Assembly (NCBI GenBank): GCA_037447655.1
Contig: JBBHKE010001339.1
Coordinates: 589,864-617,621, forward strand
From: Zygnema cylindricum
Lineage: Eukaryota > Streptophyta > Zygnematophyceae > Zygnematales > Zygnemataceae
Length of the DNA stretch: 27,758 nt
Direction of reading: 5' to 3'
Positions 1 to 9,240 of the stretch are shown one piece after another (position 1 is the stretch's first letter; each line of letters begins with the position of its first letter). The position numbers and the translations under genes are program-made. The notes below the pieces were generated by a model. It had not been told where the DNA came from and did not search any database. It worked only from the letters and a program-made list of their open reading frames with translations.

Positions 1-290
1 AGACAAAAATCAAACAACTAAAAGAGGTAACTGAATGAGTTTTGTTCGTTTAGTAGTTGCATTTAACGTTATTTCTACTGTGGAGAGAGTAGAAGTTTTT
101 GTATTTAACTTACTAGACTTGACTACGCTTACATAGTTCTGGTCATTCCTTGAGTAGTTCAAAGAACAAGGTGACAGACCCGCGGACAAAGTTTGATATC
201 TCTCTAAACTAGTCGATCGTATAGAATGAAAGAAGAGGAACAAGGTGCTTAGGAAGGCCAACAGCGTACTTCTAGAGGAGGAGATCAAGA
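1..290. other. Unassigned sequence before the first pol remnant
   Basis: I recognise no gene here. The open frames are short and show no known domain. The recognisable reverse transcriptase frame begins near 291, so this stretch is either heavily decayed pol or unrelated DNA joined to it. Confidence 0.4.
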
Positions 291-1570
291 GGCTCAGTCC
301 TGGTACTTTTCAGTTTGGCACCCGTAGAAGACATGGAAGTACACCAAATGGACATCAAAACTGCCTTCTTGCATGGAGAACTAGAGGAGGAGATCTTCAT
401 GCGACAACCGGAAGGATTCGTGGAACAAGGAGAAGAAAGTAAGATATGCTAGCTGATCAAATCTCTCTATAGTTTGAAACAGGCGCCCAGACAGTGGAAC
501 AAGAAACTTGATGAGTTCCTTACTGGTCTTGATACATTCGCATCAGTTCAGATCATTCAATTTATGTTTTTGAAGATGAGAGAGGTGTCATCTTTATTGC
601 AATTTACGTTGATGATTTGCTTGTTTTGAGTAAGTCAATGGAGAAAATCAACAAACTAAAAACAGATCTGAAGGCGAGATTTAAAATGAATGACATGGGG
701 GAAGCAAGATATATTCTGGGAATACAAGTAGAGAGAGATAGGGAAAAGAGAAAAATTAGACTAACTTAGAAAGAGGCAATTGGAAACATGCTAGAAATAT
801 TTCTGATCGACAAAGCCTACAGTTGTACAACACCCGTGGATCTAAAGAAGGGAAGTGAGGGGAATGAGGAAGGAGACATCCTAATTCTAAATGATGAACT
901 AGGTCCAGAAGAGAGGAAGTTCATGCAAAATATCCCATACAGACAGGTAGTGGGCAGTCTAATTTATTTCATGAATTGTACCAGACCAGATTTAGCAGCA
1001 GCTGTAGGAGTGCTAAGTAGGAGTCTGAATGCTCCTACCAAAAGGGATTGGGAAGCAGCTAAAAGGGTCCTCAGCTATCTCATATGAACTAGGGATCTAT
1101 GGCTGAATCTGGGTGGGGAAAATACTGGCATCACCACTTGGAGTGATGCCAGCTATGGGGATAGTCCGATGCAATGATGTACATCTGGATATGTGTTGTA
1201 TGTGGGGAATGGTGCTTGTTGCTGGAGCAGTAAGCAGCAAAAGGTCATTGCGTAGTCTACCATGGAGGCAGAGTATATGGTATCTTGCTCTGCAGTGAAG
1301 GAATTGGTGTGGGTCAAATCCTTGCTTCGTGAATTGGGGCATTTTAAGAGTGGAATTCAGAAAATATTATGTGATAATCAAGCAACAATTGCAATTGCTG
1401 CTAATCCCAAACATCATTTTAAAGCAAAATACATGGACATCAGACTTAGCTTTGTTAGGGAAAAGTTGGAGAACAAAATAATAAGTCTAGAATATAGATC
1501 TGACAGTGAGATGGTGGCAGACATGATGACTAAGTCTGTACCTTCTCCTAAATTATTTTTTTGCTGAGAG
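291..1570 (+). pseudogene. Ty1/copia RT-RNase H remnant (3' part of pol)
   Basis: This is the 3' end of a copia polyprotein, reverse transcriptase followed by RNase H. Read across frames it shows the first RT aspartate block (HQMDIKTAFLHGELEEE, about 341-395), SLYSLKQAPRQW, the catalytic YVDDL box (about 604-618), YILGIQ, then RNase H blocks WSDASYGD, STMEAEYM, CDNQATIAI and the terminal MVADMMTKSVPSP. It is broken by at least one frameshift upstream of YVDD and by stops near 448, 767, 1085, 1176 and 1256. Several stops look like CAG to TAG or CGA to TGA transitions. The integrase, protease and gag that should lie upstream are missing. It is followed directly by a polypurine tract and LTR, so it is the 3' end of a truncated element of the same family as the complete copy at 15752-22120. 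Confidence 0.9.
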
Positions 1571-1600
1571 AGATGTGAACTTAAAACCAAAAGTGAATAG

Positions 1601-1613
1601 AAAATAAGGGGAG
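1601..1613 (+). promoter_or_regulatory. Polypurine tract of the first copia remnant
   Basis: AAAATAAGGGGAG lies immediately before the TGTTGAAA start of the LTR. This is the usual site for priming plus-strand DNA synthesis. The same tract, on the other strand, sits before the 3' LTRs at 3680-4846 and 15752-16757. Confidence 0.85.
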
Positions 1614-2600
1614 TGTTGAAATTAAAGGTATTTTATAGGATACTTAATTCATTTAAGTAGAAGCAGGAAAAAGCAGAGGCGGTCTGCTTCTAACTTCTCT
1701 CTCTAGCCTTCATACTTATCGTAATCACTAAAGGCTGGAGAGGAAGCTAGAGTCATGGCTGCCTGTACTTTTTCTAGAGTTAGAAGGCAGACCCTTGGTA
1801 AACTTACCAAAAGGATTGATCGACCCACGATTCGTTCGAAGTACCTTCCATCTGTCAAAGTAGCCGTTAGTCTTATCTTGTAGTTTAAGACCAGTGCTGA
1901 AGTATATAGGGGACGATATCTACTAAAATATGACAAAATAGAGAAGTTTAGTTTACTGACAAACGGACCACAATCACACAGACAGAGTTAAAATAGAATT
2001 ACACCGAAAAGTACTGCTTGTATTTTAACGGCTATAAATTAAGCTCGACATCAATCTAACGGCGAAAAAAAAAGCCGACATTGTGAAATGGTCGATTTGG
2101 CGGTTTGCGGTCATAGCCACACCGAGTGACATGTGGCAACATAACATTGGATAACGGCATTTCCGGGACATACTAAAGCAAACCTGGATATGGCAGGCGT
2201 CGTCTTCTTGGCCATGTCGTACTATAGCTATACAGAAAGTACTCTGGGCCAAGTACCTTTCCGTACTGTACACTAAATTGATTATCTCCGTACATCAGTA
2301 GTAGAGGGTTTAGAGAGGGGTTTAGGACTTAGAATATTAGTGGTAGCCGCCTCTCTCCAAGGGAGCTCCTGTATAAAACGTCATCTTTGACCATTCATAA
2401 TTTACTGCTCACGAGAGAAAATTCAAGGATTTTTTTTGGGGCAGACTTAGGGGAGTCAGTTCTTCCAAGAGGTGCACTTTGGTCAGACTGTATACTGTCA
2501 AGGTGTCATCTATACTAATACAAAGGCCAAGATTTTGAGGTTATCCTATAGGCTTCTTGTAAGCATCTTGCTCTAAGTACCAATGGAGGTCTAAAAGCTA
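1614..2600 (+). repeat. 3' LTR of the first copia remnant
   Basis: The LTR starts TGTTGAAATT directly after the polypurine tract. It shares blocks with the other LTRs of the window: the antisense FSDYDKY sORF near the start, the segment at 2342-2395 (like 7980-8035), the GCAGACTTAGGGGAGTC block, and the near-terminal ATGGAGGTCTAA (like the left end of the LTR at 3680). The last few bases do not match the expected ...TTTCA end. At about 2600 the sequence switches abruptly to an LTR in the opposite orientation, so the 3' terminus appears cut. Confidence 0.8.
1703..1756 (-). CDS. Antisense LTR sORF (17 aa, MTLASSPAFSDYDKYEG)
   Basis: A short open frame on the strand opposite the host LTR. Its core F-S-D-Y-D-K-Y recurs in the same relative place in all seven LTR copies of the window. 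This copy uses synonymous third bases compared with the others (TTT, GAT, GAT). No protein family is recognised. An N-terminal extension to 1936 is open in this copy but is not shared. It may be a peptide, or only a by-product of conserved U3 DNA. Confidence 0.25.
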   Translation of the reverse strand: MTLASSPAFSDYDKYEG

Positions 2601-3289
2601 GTGTACTTTTTGTACGCCCATCGTACGACATGGCCAAAATGTCGACACATGTCATATCCGGATTTGTTCCCGTAATATTTGAAGTTGCCACAATCCAACA
2701 TTGTTGCGCCACGTGTCAAATGACGTGGCAATGACACTAAAACGCCAAAAGTACATATTCAATGATCGCGGCGCCTATCGTGGCCGTCCGATCAAAACCG
2801 GATACAACTATAGCCGTTGAAAATATACGCGCGGTATTTGTTTCGCGTTCGAAACAAATGCGCGGTATCCGTTTCATATAAATACATTAAAACCGTACAT
2901 TGTACTATTCAAAACTGTATCTATGCATTACGTATCTATATCCCGTTAAATGAACTAGTCTACGTGTGACATAATAGATATTTATCAAACCTGTCATATC
3001 TTACCACTAATCCTAGACTTATAAGTTAAGGCTAGCGGGTAATTTGACGGATGGCACGTATACGGATAAAATCTTGGGTCCGTCAAACCTTTTAGGTAAC
3101 TCTATCAAGATTTGCCTTCATTTCCTCTTTGGACAGCTAGGCAACCATGGATCTAACTCCTCCTCAAGTCTTCAATGACTGCGAAAAGTGTGGGGACTTG
3201 AGTGAAGAGTTAGAGGCAAGTTGTCAATGTCTCCTATTTTGTCTTTTATTTTACAATCTCTAGACCTAAAAAATACGTAAATTTCAACA
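2601..3289 (-). repeat. Truncated, inverted copia LTR
   Basis: The right end ...AAATTTCAACA is the reverse complement of an LTR start. The body matches the solo LTR at 7196-8381 in inverted orientation; for example 2601-2900 corresponds to the complement of about 7600-7870. The left part, about 500 bp of U5-side sequence, is missing, and the fragment is joined directly to the plus-strand LTR ending near 2600. A hairpin with a 10-bp stem (ATTTGTTTCG, loop CGTT) lies at about 2848-2871. Confidence 0.75.
3147..3263 (+). CDS. Antisense LTR sORF (38 aa, MDLTPPQVFNDCEKCGD...)
   Basis: A 38-residue frame opposite the LTR sense, starting at an ATG in the context GCAACCATGG. It carries the core F-N-D-C-E-K-C-G-D seen, with variation, in the other LTRs. 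A TATAAATA lies about 260 bp upstream (2877-2884). The inverted relative at 7259-7336 encodes a similar peptide. The function is unknown, and whether it is translated is unproven. Confidence 0.3.
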   Translation: MDLTPPQVFNDCEKCGDLSEELEASCQCLLFCLLFYNL

Positions 3290-3679
3290 CACCCAACTTA
3301 TAAACACATGAAATCTATACACAGCAAAACTTAGCCTATAGGAACCACTAAGTAGATAGCAATGGGAGAGGCATAGAAACAAATCAATAGATTGGACAGG
3401 TTTAGGCAACTTGAGAAATGTAGTTATAGTTAACGGGCCACAAGGCGAAAGCCGAAGTGAGCCTTGATTGGAATACAAATGTTCCTACAGAATATCTTTT
3501 AATAAAGTTGCATTCTCCTTCTATATTATATGATAAGGTTCCTAATAAAGAATGTTGAAAAGAGTTCTGATCAAATAAAGTAAAAGCTTTTCTCTATGAA
3601 TCTTGAGAGTATTCTGAGTCTGAGAGTGATCTGCATGAATTTCCCATGAGATAATGTTCTAAAGTGCTCTGATGCACTT
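3290..3679. other. Unassigned spacer between two LTRs
   Basis: About 390 bp of AT-rich sequence between the right end of the inverted LTR fragment and the left end of the deletion-derivative element. The longest frame (3284-3478, minus, 64 aa) shows no family I recognise. Next to the fragment's start it could be decayed flank or internal sequence of that LTR's former element. Confidence 0.4.
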
Positions 3680-4846
3680 TGAAACTCTTAGACCTCCATT
3701 GGTCCTTAGAGTAGGCAACTCACAAGAAGTTTATTTAGATAGTGCCGACTTCAAGTTGATTTAAAACCTAAATGATTGACCCCATGACAATCAGAACCCC
3801 ATAATAGCTTCAACCCTGTGAAATAAACTTTATGTGTGCTCAGTTCCACCACTGAATGCAAAGTTTGAATATGACTTTTGGATAACATTCCCCACTTTGA
3901 CTTTCCCTTAGAAATGCAGCCACCCTAGCAGGCAAACACTTTGACCGACTACACCGCTGTGTAGCCTGGACTCCCTTGAGTTCGCAACAGAAAGAATCAC
4001 TGAAAATGGCCCACTGAGTGAGTTGTAATTAAATGGCAAAGTTGCCTATTTATACAGATACTCTCTAGGAGAGAGGCGACTACCTACCAAAAAAATTATA
4101 AGTTCCAAAACCCCTCTCTAAGCTCCCTAGAAGTGAGGTACGGACCAATCGTAAGATTGTACCGTACAAGAAATTATAGGTACCGTCGTACTTTCTGTAC
4201 AGTCCATGCACGACATCAGCACAATATGACATTTGTCACTTCCGTAATTATTATCTCGCGTTTCAGAAATCTTGTAATCCTCTCGGATCCTGCTACGTGT
4301 CATCCGGAGTGGCAGTGCCCGAAAATGCCAAGTCGTCCACTCCGGAATCTCGGCTTGCACCATGGCCGTTCGATGAAGAACAACATTTAATTAATTTTGG
4401 TCGTAAAATAAAATGTTGTTTTGTTCATTCCGTGCGGTCCGGAATTCGTGCGGTTTAACCAGTTTCAGTGTACAGTCCGTCCCATAATCAGTTAAATGAA
4501 ATATATTGCGTCGTTCGCGTTTATATACCTATCGTACCATATACGCTCTTGCACTGATCCTAGACTATAGGATAAAGCTACCGGCTAAAGGATTCTTGAC
4601 GGACAGCAAGTACCAGGATCAAATCTTGGGTCCGTCATTACTTTTTTTGGTACACCTACTAGAAACTACAGCTTTTCTCTCTCTCTGGGCAGCATGGGCA
4701 GCCATGGCTCTAGCTGTCTCTCCAACCTTCTGTGACTGCGACAAGTGTGGGGGTTTGGAGAGTGGAGCGAGAGGCAGGCTGCCTTTGCTGACTTCCTCTT
4801 ATTAATTTTCTTTTATTCAGACATAGAAAATACATATATTTCAATA
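3680..4846 (-). repeat. 3' LTR of the deletion derivative
   Basis: The left end TGAAACTC is the reverse complement of an LTR end ...GAGTTTCA. The right end ...TTTCAATA corresponds to TGTTGAAA with one transition in the terminal TG. Internal blocks match 6764-7190 and 8387-9092 without the nested insertion. A stem TGACGGAC/GTCCGTCA encloses a B-box-like GGATCAAATC near 4600-4655. The ATG near the LTR 3' end is followed by an early stop (ATGGAGGTCTAA) in this copy. Confidence 0.85.
4704..4805 (+). CDS. Antisense LTR sORF (33 aa, MALAVSPTFCDCDKCGG...)
   Basis: A short frame antisense to the LTR with start context GCAGCCATGGC, which is a good Kozak-like context (inference). The core F-C-D-C-D-K-C-G-G and the tail L-E-S-G-A-R...LPLLTSSY are shared with the copy at 8962-9051. 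An upstream TTATATA lies at 4521-4527. An in-frame extension to 4506 exists but is not shared with the other LTRs. No known family. Confidence 0.3.
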   Translation: MALAVSPTFCDCDKCGGLESGARGRLPLLTSSY

Positions 4847-4859
4847 TTCCCTTTATTTT
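4847..4859 (-). promoter_or_regulatory. Polypurine tract of the deletion derivative
   Basis: On the minus strand this reads AAAATAAAGGGAA, one or two changes from the intact tract of the complete element, and it touches the LTR start. It supports the LTR border placed at 4846. Confidence 0.7.
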
Positions 4860-5580
4860 CTAGTCTACTTTCCTTTCAACTCCTACCAAATACATTTTTC
4901 TTTTCTTTTCCTTCTTTGTTTTCTTCACAAAATTTTTAAAGGAAATAACCTCATATTCAAAAAAGTCTGTTAGATGAGCTGAAATAAACATTGCATCTTG
5001 TTGATCACACATTTTATTTAGCATCCCATTTTTCATAAATCCGAACAAAGATTTATCCACCTCATCTCTTTTTCATCCACACAAAATCCATTTGTCTTCT
5101 TGCAATTCAAACAGCCAAACCCATCTCCAATCTGCAACACACACCTAGATGCTCACCCTTTTACAAGCACACCTTCATAGATGGCATCACTCCCATTAGT
5201 GATGTCAAAACCATTACCCCCTAAATTTATCCTTAAATTAAGAGTTCCCACTAAGTTCCTCATAAAATCTTCATCTTTCGAACTCAAATTTTTATCCATG
5301 ATTATAACCCCATTTTCTGAACTTTCCTCACTCTCTTTGATGGAATTTTTTCCACTATCACTTTCTATTTTTATTCCCAAAATATATTTCTCCTCCCCTA
5401 AACTTTTAATCAAATATTCCTCTTCTCCCCTATCCTTTAGAGCCCCCTTTATATTTACTTCTCCCCTTTCCTCGGAATCCGTTGAAGTCTCCCTTTCCGA
5501 CCAGTTTTGTGTTTCCAAAATATCTATGAAACTATTCTTAATATTTTGAACTCCCTCAAGTTTCTCCTCTCTTTAATTCT
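4847..5580 (-). pseudogene. Collapsed RT/RNase H remnant
   Basis: The clearest part is a 121-residue frame at 5153-5518. It contains GEEKYILGI (the RT segment after YVDD), then NGVIIMDKNLSSKDEDFM (like GGVIILDDQMSIEEREFM of the complete copy), then LVGTLNLR and ITNGSDAIYEG (like ITTWSDASYGD of RNase H). The intervening RT tail and the PYRQVVGSLIYF block are missing, so several pieces of pol have been brought together by internal deletions while the frame stayed open. Sequence from 5150 down to the polypurine tract at 4859 has many stops and no clear domain. No catalytic function is expected. Confidence 0.65.
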
Positions 5581-5581
5581 C

Positions 5582-6759
5582 TTATACCTCCAAAAGCACA
5601 CTGTTGCTTTCGTGGAATTTATGTGTGATTTTCTTTCTTCCCCATATTAGCGATGCGGAGAAGCTCCAAAATATCTTCATCCTCTTTCTCCTCTTCCCCT
5701 TGTTCCTCCTCATCAACATTCCAACGTCTAATTTCTTCCAAACAAGGATACTCCTCCATGGCTCCCTACAAAAGAAGCAAACCCCCTTTTTCAAAGCTCC
5801 CCTTTCTTTTCCTCTCCCTCTCTTTCCACCAAAGTTCCGATAAGGTTTACCTTTGTTTTTCTTCCTCTCAGCATGCTTTCGCTCGTCATCGTTATTCCTC
5901 TTATCACGCTTCCGCTCGTTATCGTTATTCCTCTCATCATGCTTCCGCCAGTCACTACCAGTTGTTAGTGCATTCACCTTGTCACTTCCCCTACAAAGCT
6001 CCAAAATGCTTTCCCTCACAAGAATTATCCCCATGGTAGTGCTCCAAGTCCATGAGGAGCCATCCATTTCCTGCATACGGTTAATGATGTTTTTGTACTC
6101 ATCTGGGAGTTTCTCGATTAGTGTGTTAATCTTTCTCTCCTCAGATTCTACATATCCCGCACTAGCAAGCTCAACATATAACGCACAATATCATTGAAAA
6201 ACTCTATTATGCTACCGCCTTTATAAACATAGGCCTCTATTTCCTATTTTACTAACAAGTGCCTCTGTATAATCTCACTCTTATAAATCTGAATTAGTGT
6301 TTCCGAGATTTCGGAAGACTTGGTTAGATTTAATAGAGTGATAGCTATGAACTTAGACACATATCTACGTATGAGATGTTTTGCTATAGTGTTTTTAAAT
6401 TCCCAAATTTTCTTGTCATTTTCTTCAGTTTTTTGTTGAGTTATAATCCCCACAAGTGGAACAGTAGCCGAGAGCCTAGCTCCCCTCACCATCGGTGTTC
6501 CTTTTCCTTTCTCCCCTTTTCCCCCTTCCATGACAATAACTTTCCCTTCACCTTGCGTTGCATCTGAAATACAGTTGGTTTTTTGGGAAGCCCGTGATGA
6601 ATCTCCGCAGTGAGTTCCACCAAATCCTGGTGGCGGACACCTCACTTGTCCTGAAACAATTCCCCACAAGTGCTTTTCGAAAAGCAATCCCTCCATCGTG
6701 AACTCCCAATAAGTGAAGTCTGTTCCATCGAACATAAGCATCGTAGATGGTGGGCCCAT
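5582..6759 (-). pseudogene. Copia gag remnant
   Basis: Capsid/nucleocapsid part of the copia polyprotein. The first 171 codons (6244-6759) are open: MGPPSTMLMFDGTDFTYW, then LLFEKHLWGIVSGQ, typical of the N-terminal DUF4219/UBN2-type copia gag. The start ATG lies inside the PBS. Downstream, read in shifting frames, come the Y-V-Y-K-G-G block (like SYTYKGGKML of the complete copy), a basic repetitive stretch of R-N-N-D-x-E-R-K repeats (about 5860-5960), and a ruined zinc knuckle that keeps only C-F-F-C (about 5770-5780). Several frameshifts and stops make it non-functional. The protease and integrase that should follow are deleted. Confidence 0.8.
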
Positions 6760-6763
6760 AACC
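6748..6763 (-). promoter_or_regulatory. Primer binding site, internal initiator tRNA-Met type
   Basis: The plus strand reads TGGTGGGCCCATAACC, which is the anticodon stem-loop of plant initiator tRNA-Met from memory of that tRNA. The element strand is therefore complementary to an internal part of the tRNA rather than its 3' CCA end. The site touches the 5' LTR end. This is the half-tRNA priming pattern known for Drosophila copia and yeast Ty5. The ATG at 6757-6759 inside it opens the gag frame. Confidence 0.75.
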
Positions 6764-7190
6764 TAAACTCTATATTCTCCATTGCCCACAGAAATCGCAG
6801 ATCCAAAAGAAGCTAATCTAGATACTATCAACATCAAGTTGATTTAAAACCCTAATGATTGACCCCTTGACAATCATAACCCCATAATAGCTTCAACCCT
6901 GTGAAATAAGACTTTTTGTGTGCTCTATTCCACCACAAAATGCAAAGTTAGAATATGACTTTTGGATAACATTCTCGACTTTGACTTTCCCTTAGAAATA
7001 CAGCCACCTTGGCAAGCAAACACTTTGACCGACTACACCACTGTGTAGCCTGGACCCCCCTAAGTCCGAAGCAAAAAAAATCACTAAAATTGGTGCACTG
7101 GGTGAGTTGTAATTAAATTGTATAGTCTGCCTGTTTATACAAATGCTCTCTGGGAGAGAGGCGACTACCTACCAAACAAATTCTAAGTCC

Positions 7191-7195
7191 TAAAA
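7191..7195. repeat. Target site duplication TAAAA (left)
   Basis: TAAAA directly before the TGTTGAAA start of the solo LTR. It is repeated at 8382-8386 after its CA end. The undisturbed LTR at 3680-4846 has a single similar AAAA at this point. Confidence 0.85.
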
Positions 7196-8381
7196 TGTTG
7201 AAATTTAAGTTTTTTAGGTCTAGAGATTGTAAAATAAAAGACAAAAGATGAGACACTGTTAGCTTGCCTCTAACTCTTCACTCAAGTCCCCACACTTGTC
7301 GTAGTCACTGAAAACTTGACGAGGAGTTAGATCCATGGTTGCTTAGGCTGTCCAAAGAGGACAGGAAGGCAAATCTTGATAGAGTTACCTAAAAGGTTTG
7401 ACGGACCCACGATTTGATACAGGTACCTGCCGTCCGTCAGCTACCCGTTAGCCTTAACCTATAAGTCTAAGATTAGTGGTAAGATATGACAGGTTTGATA
7501 AATATTTATTTTGTCACACGTAGACTAGTTCATTTAACGGGATATAAATACGCAATGCATAGATACAGGTTTGAATAGTGCAATGTACGGTTTTAATGTA
7601 TTATATGAAACGGATACCGCGCATTTGTTTCGAACGCGAAACAAATGCCGCGCGTATATTTCCAGCGGCTATAGTTGTATGTGGTTTTGATCGGACGGCC
7701 ACCATAGGCGCCGCGATCACGGAATATGTACTTTAGGCGTTTTAATGTCATCGCCACGTCATATGACACGTGGCGCGACAACGTTGGATTGCGGCAACTC
7801 CGGAGATTACGGGAACAAATCCGGATATGAAATGTGTCGACATTTTGGCCATGTCGTACGATGGCTGTACATTGTACACCGGCACATAAAAAATTTTTGT
7901 ACGACACACTAATTTGATTGGTGCCGTACGTCAGTACATAAATTTTTAGAGAGAGATAAGACTTAGAAAATTTAGTCGGTAGCAGCCTCTCTCCGAGAGA
8001 GCTCCTGTACAAAAGGTCATCTTTGACCATTCATAACTATTGATTTACTTGACCATTTTCAGTGATTTTTTTTGGTGCGCACTTATGGGAGTCCACGCTA
8101 CACGAGGGTGTAGTCGGTCAGAGTTTTGCCTACCAGGGTGGCTGCATTTCTAAGGGAAATTCAAAGTGGATGAATGTGTCCAAAACTCATATTCTAGCTT
8201 CGCATTCTGTGGTGGAACTAAGCACACAAAAAGTCTTATTTCACAGGGGTGAAGCTATAATGGGTTTTTGATTGTCAAGGGGTCAGTCATTTGGGTTTAT
8301 ATCAACTTCGAGTCGGCACTAACTAGATTAGCTTCTTTTAGATATGCGATTTCGGTGGGCAATGGAGCACACAAAATTTCA
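7196..8381 (+). mobile_element. Solo copia LTR nested in another LTR
   Basis: An 1186-bp LTR, TGTTGAAATT...ACAAAATTTCA, with no internal region, bounded by the TAAAA duplication. It belongs to the same broad copia family but a different subgroup from its host LTR. Its closest relative here is the inverted fragment 2601-3289. A solo LTR is the usual product of recombination between the two LTRs of a complete insertion. Near its 3' end it carries ATGGAGCACACAAAATTTCA, which would be in frame with a PBS-borne gag start if an internal region followed. A hairpin with a 10-bp stem lies at about 7623-7646. Confidence 0.9.
7259..7336 (-). CDS. Antisense LTR sORF (25 aa, MDLTPRQVFSDYDKCGD...)
   Basis: A short frame antisense to the solo LTR, closely similar to the 38-residue frame at 3147-3263 (M-D-L-T-P-x-Q-V-F-x-D-x-x-K-C-G-D-L-S-E-E-L-E-A-S). 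The core F-S-D-Y-D-K-C is shared with all other LTRs of the window. The host LTR is on the plus strand, so the frame again lies opposite the element. Function unknown. Confidence 0.3.
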   Translation of the reverse strand: MDLTPRQVFSDYDKCGDLSEELEAS

Positions 8382-8386
8382 TAAAA
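8382..8386. repeat. Target site duplication TAAAA (right)
   Basis: Second copy of the five-base duplication made by the solo LTR's parent insertion. The host LTR resumes with CCCCTCTCTAAGC. Confidence 0.85.
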
Positions 8387-8961
8387 CCCCTCTCTAAGCT
8401 CCCTCGTAGTGAGGTACGGACCAATCGTAAGATTGTACTGTACAATAATGTACACGTACCGTCATACTTTTTGTACGGTCTATGTACGACATCAGCACAA
8501 TGTGAGATTTGTCACTTCCGCAATTATTATCTCGAGTTCCGGAAATCCCGCAATCCTCCTGGATCCTGCCAGGTGTCATCCGGAGTGGCGGTGCCCGAAA
8601 ACTCCAAGTCGTCCACTCCGGAATCCCGGCTTGTACCATGGCCGTTTGATAAAGAACGACATTTAGTTTTGGTCGTAAAATAAAATGTCGGTTCATTAAT
8701 TTCGTGCGGTCCGGTATTCGTGCGGTTTAACCCGTTTCCGTGTACAGTCCGTCCCATAGCAGTTAAATGAAATATATTGCGTCGTTCGCGTTTGTATACC
8801 TATCTTACCCTATACACTAACACTGATCTTAGACTATAGGATAAAGCTACCACCTAAAGGATTCTTGACGGACGGCAGGTACCAGGATCAAATCTTGGGT
8901 CCGTCAAGACTTTTTTGGTACACCTACCAGAAACTACAGCCCGTCTCTCTCCTTGGGCAGC

Positions 8962-9051
8962 ATGGGTCCAACCTTCAGTGATTGCGACAAGTGTGAGGGT
9001 TTGGAGAGTGGAGCGAGAAGCAAGCTGCCTTTGCTGACTTCCTCTTATTAA
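8962..9051 (+). CDS. Antisense LTR sORF (29 aa, MGPTFSDCDKCEG...)
   Basis: The counterpart of the frame at 4704-4805 in the paired LTR. It has the same tail (L-E-S-G-A-R...LPLLTSSY) and the core F-S-D-C-D-K-C-E-G, but a deletion has shortened the N-terminus so that a different ATG opens the frame. Keeping the frame after this change is mildly in favour of coding constraint. No known family. Confidence 0.25.
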   Translation: MGPTFSDCDKCEGLESGARSKLPLLTSSY

Positions 9052-9092
9052 TTTTCCTTTATTCAAACCTAAAAAATACATACATTTCAACA

Positions 9093-9240
9093 ACTTAGCT
9101 ATCATAGCCTTTATATTTATTAATTTGCCCTTCAGAGTTAACTCCTTAATCTTTGGATTTGGTTGACTCAACTGAGGACTTTCAACTAGTTCTTTTCGTT
9201 TCCCACCTCTTGGGATTTCCGCTTAGCTAGGTATAATGTA
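9093..9240 (-). other. Decayed sequence downstream of the gypsy-type gag
   Basis: Continues on the minus strand from the gag remnant. One frame reads N-P-K-I-K-E-L-T-L-K-G-K-L, which may be the start of a gag-pol linker or protease region. The deletion-derivative element was inserted at its left edge (9092/9093). No catalytic motif is visible. Confidence 0.3.

Larger units (their letters stand above)
3680..9092 (-). mobile_element. Copia deletion derivative with a nested solo LTR
   Basis: A minus-strand LTR retrotransposon with 3' LTR (3680-4846), polypurine tract (about 4847-4859), shortened internal region, PBS (6748-6763) and 5' LTR (6764-9092). The 5' LTR was later split by a solo LTR. 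The internal region is about 1.9 kb against 4.35 kb in the complete relative, because integrase and most of RT/RNase H are gone. The two LTRs align end to end but are visibly divergent, so the copy is old. The possible target duplication is only ACTT (3676-3679 and 9093-9096), so the borders are moderately secure. Confidence 0.8.
6764..9092 (-). repeat. 5' LTR of the deletion derivative, split by an insertion
   Basis: The LTR occupies 6764-7195 and 8387-9092, about 1138 bp, aligning end to end with the LTR at 3680-4846. It is interrupted at the point equivalent to CCAAAACCCC of that copy. The right end is ...TTTCAACA. A perfect 10-bp stem CTTGACGGAC (8864-8873) / GTCCGTCAAG (8899-8908) encloses a B-box-like GGATCAAATC. 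Its ATG near the LTR/PBS border has lost the gag frame by one base compared with the complete element. Confidence 0.85.

Noticed and set aside
10-288. 92-codon minus-strand frame with a hydrophobic start
   Set aside because: It is adjacent to a pol remnant on the other strand, has no homology I recognise, and its hydrophobic run comes from AT-rich DNA.
5181-6197. Long plus-strand frames (122, 128 and 114 codons) rich in Ser and Phe
   Set aside because: They are antisense shadows of the gag/pol remnant on the minus strand. Their Ser/Phe richness mirrors its Glu/Lys-rich codons.
3675-9097. A perfect 5-bp target duplication for the deletion derivative
   Set aside because: The flanks read CACTT and ACTTA. 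Only ACTT is shared, so a clean duplication cannot be claimed.
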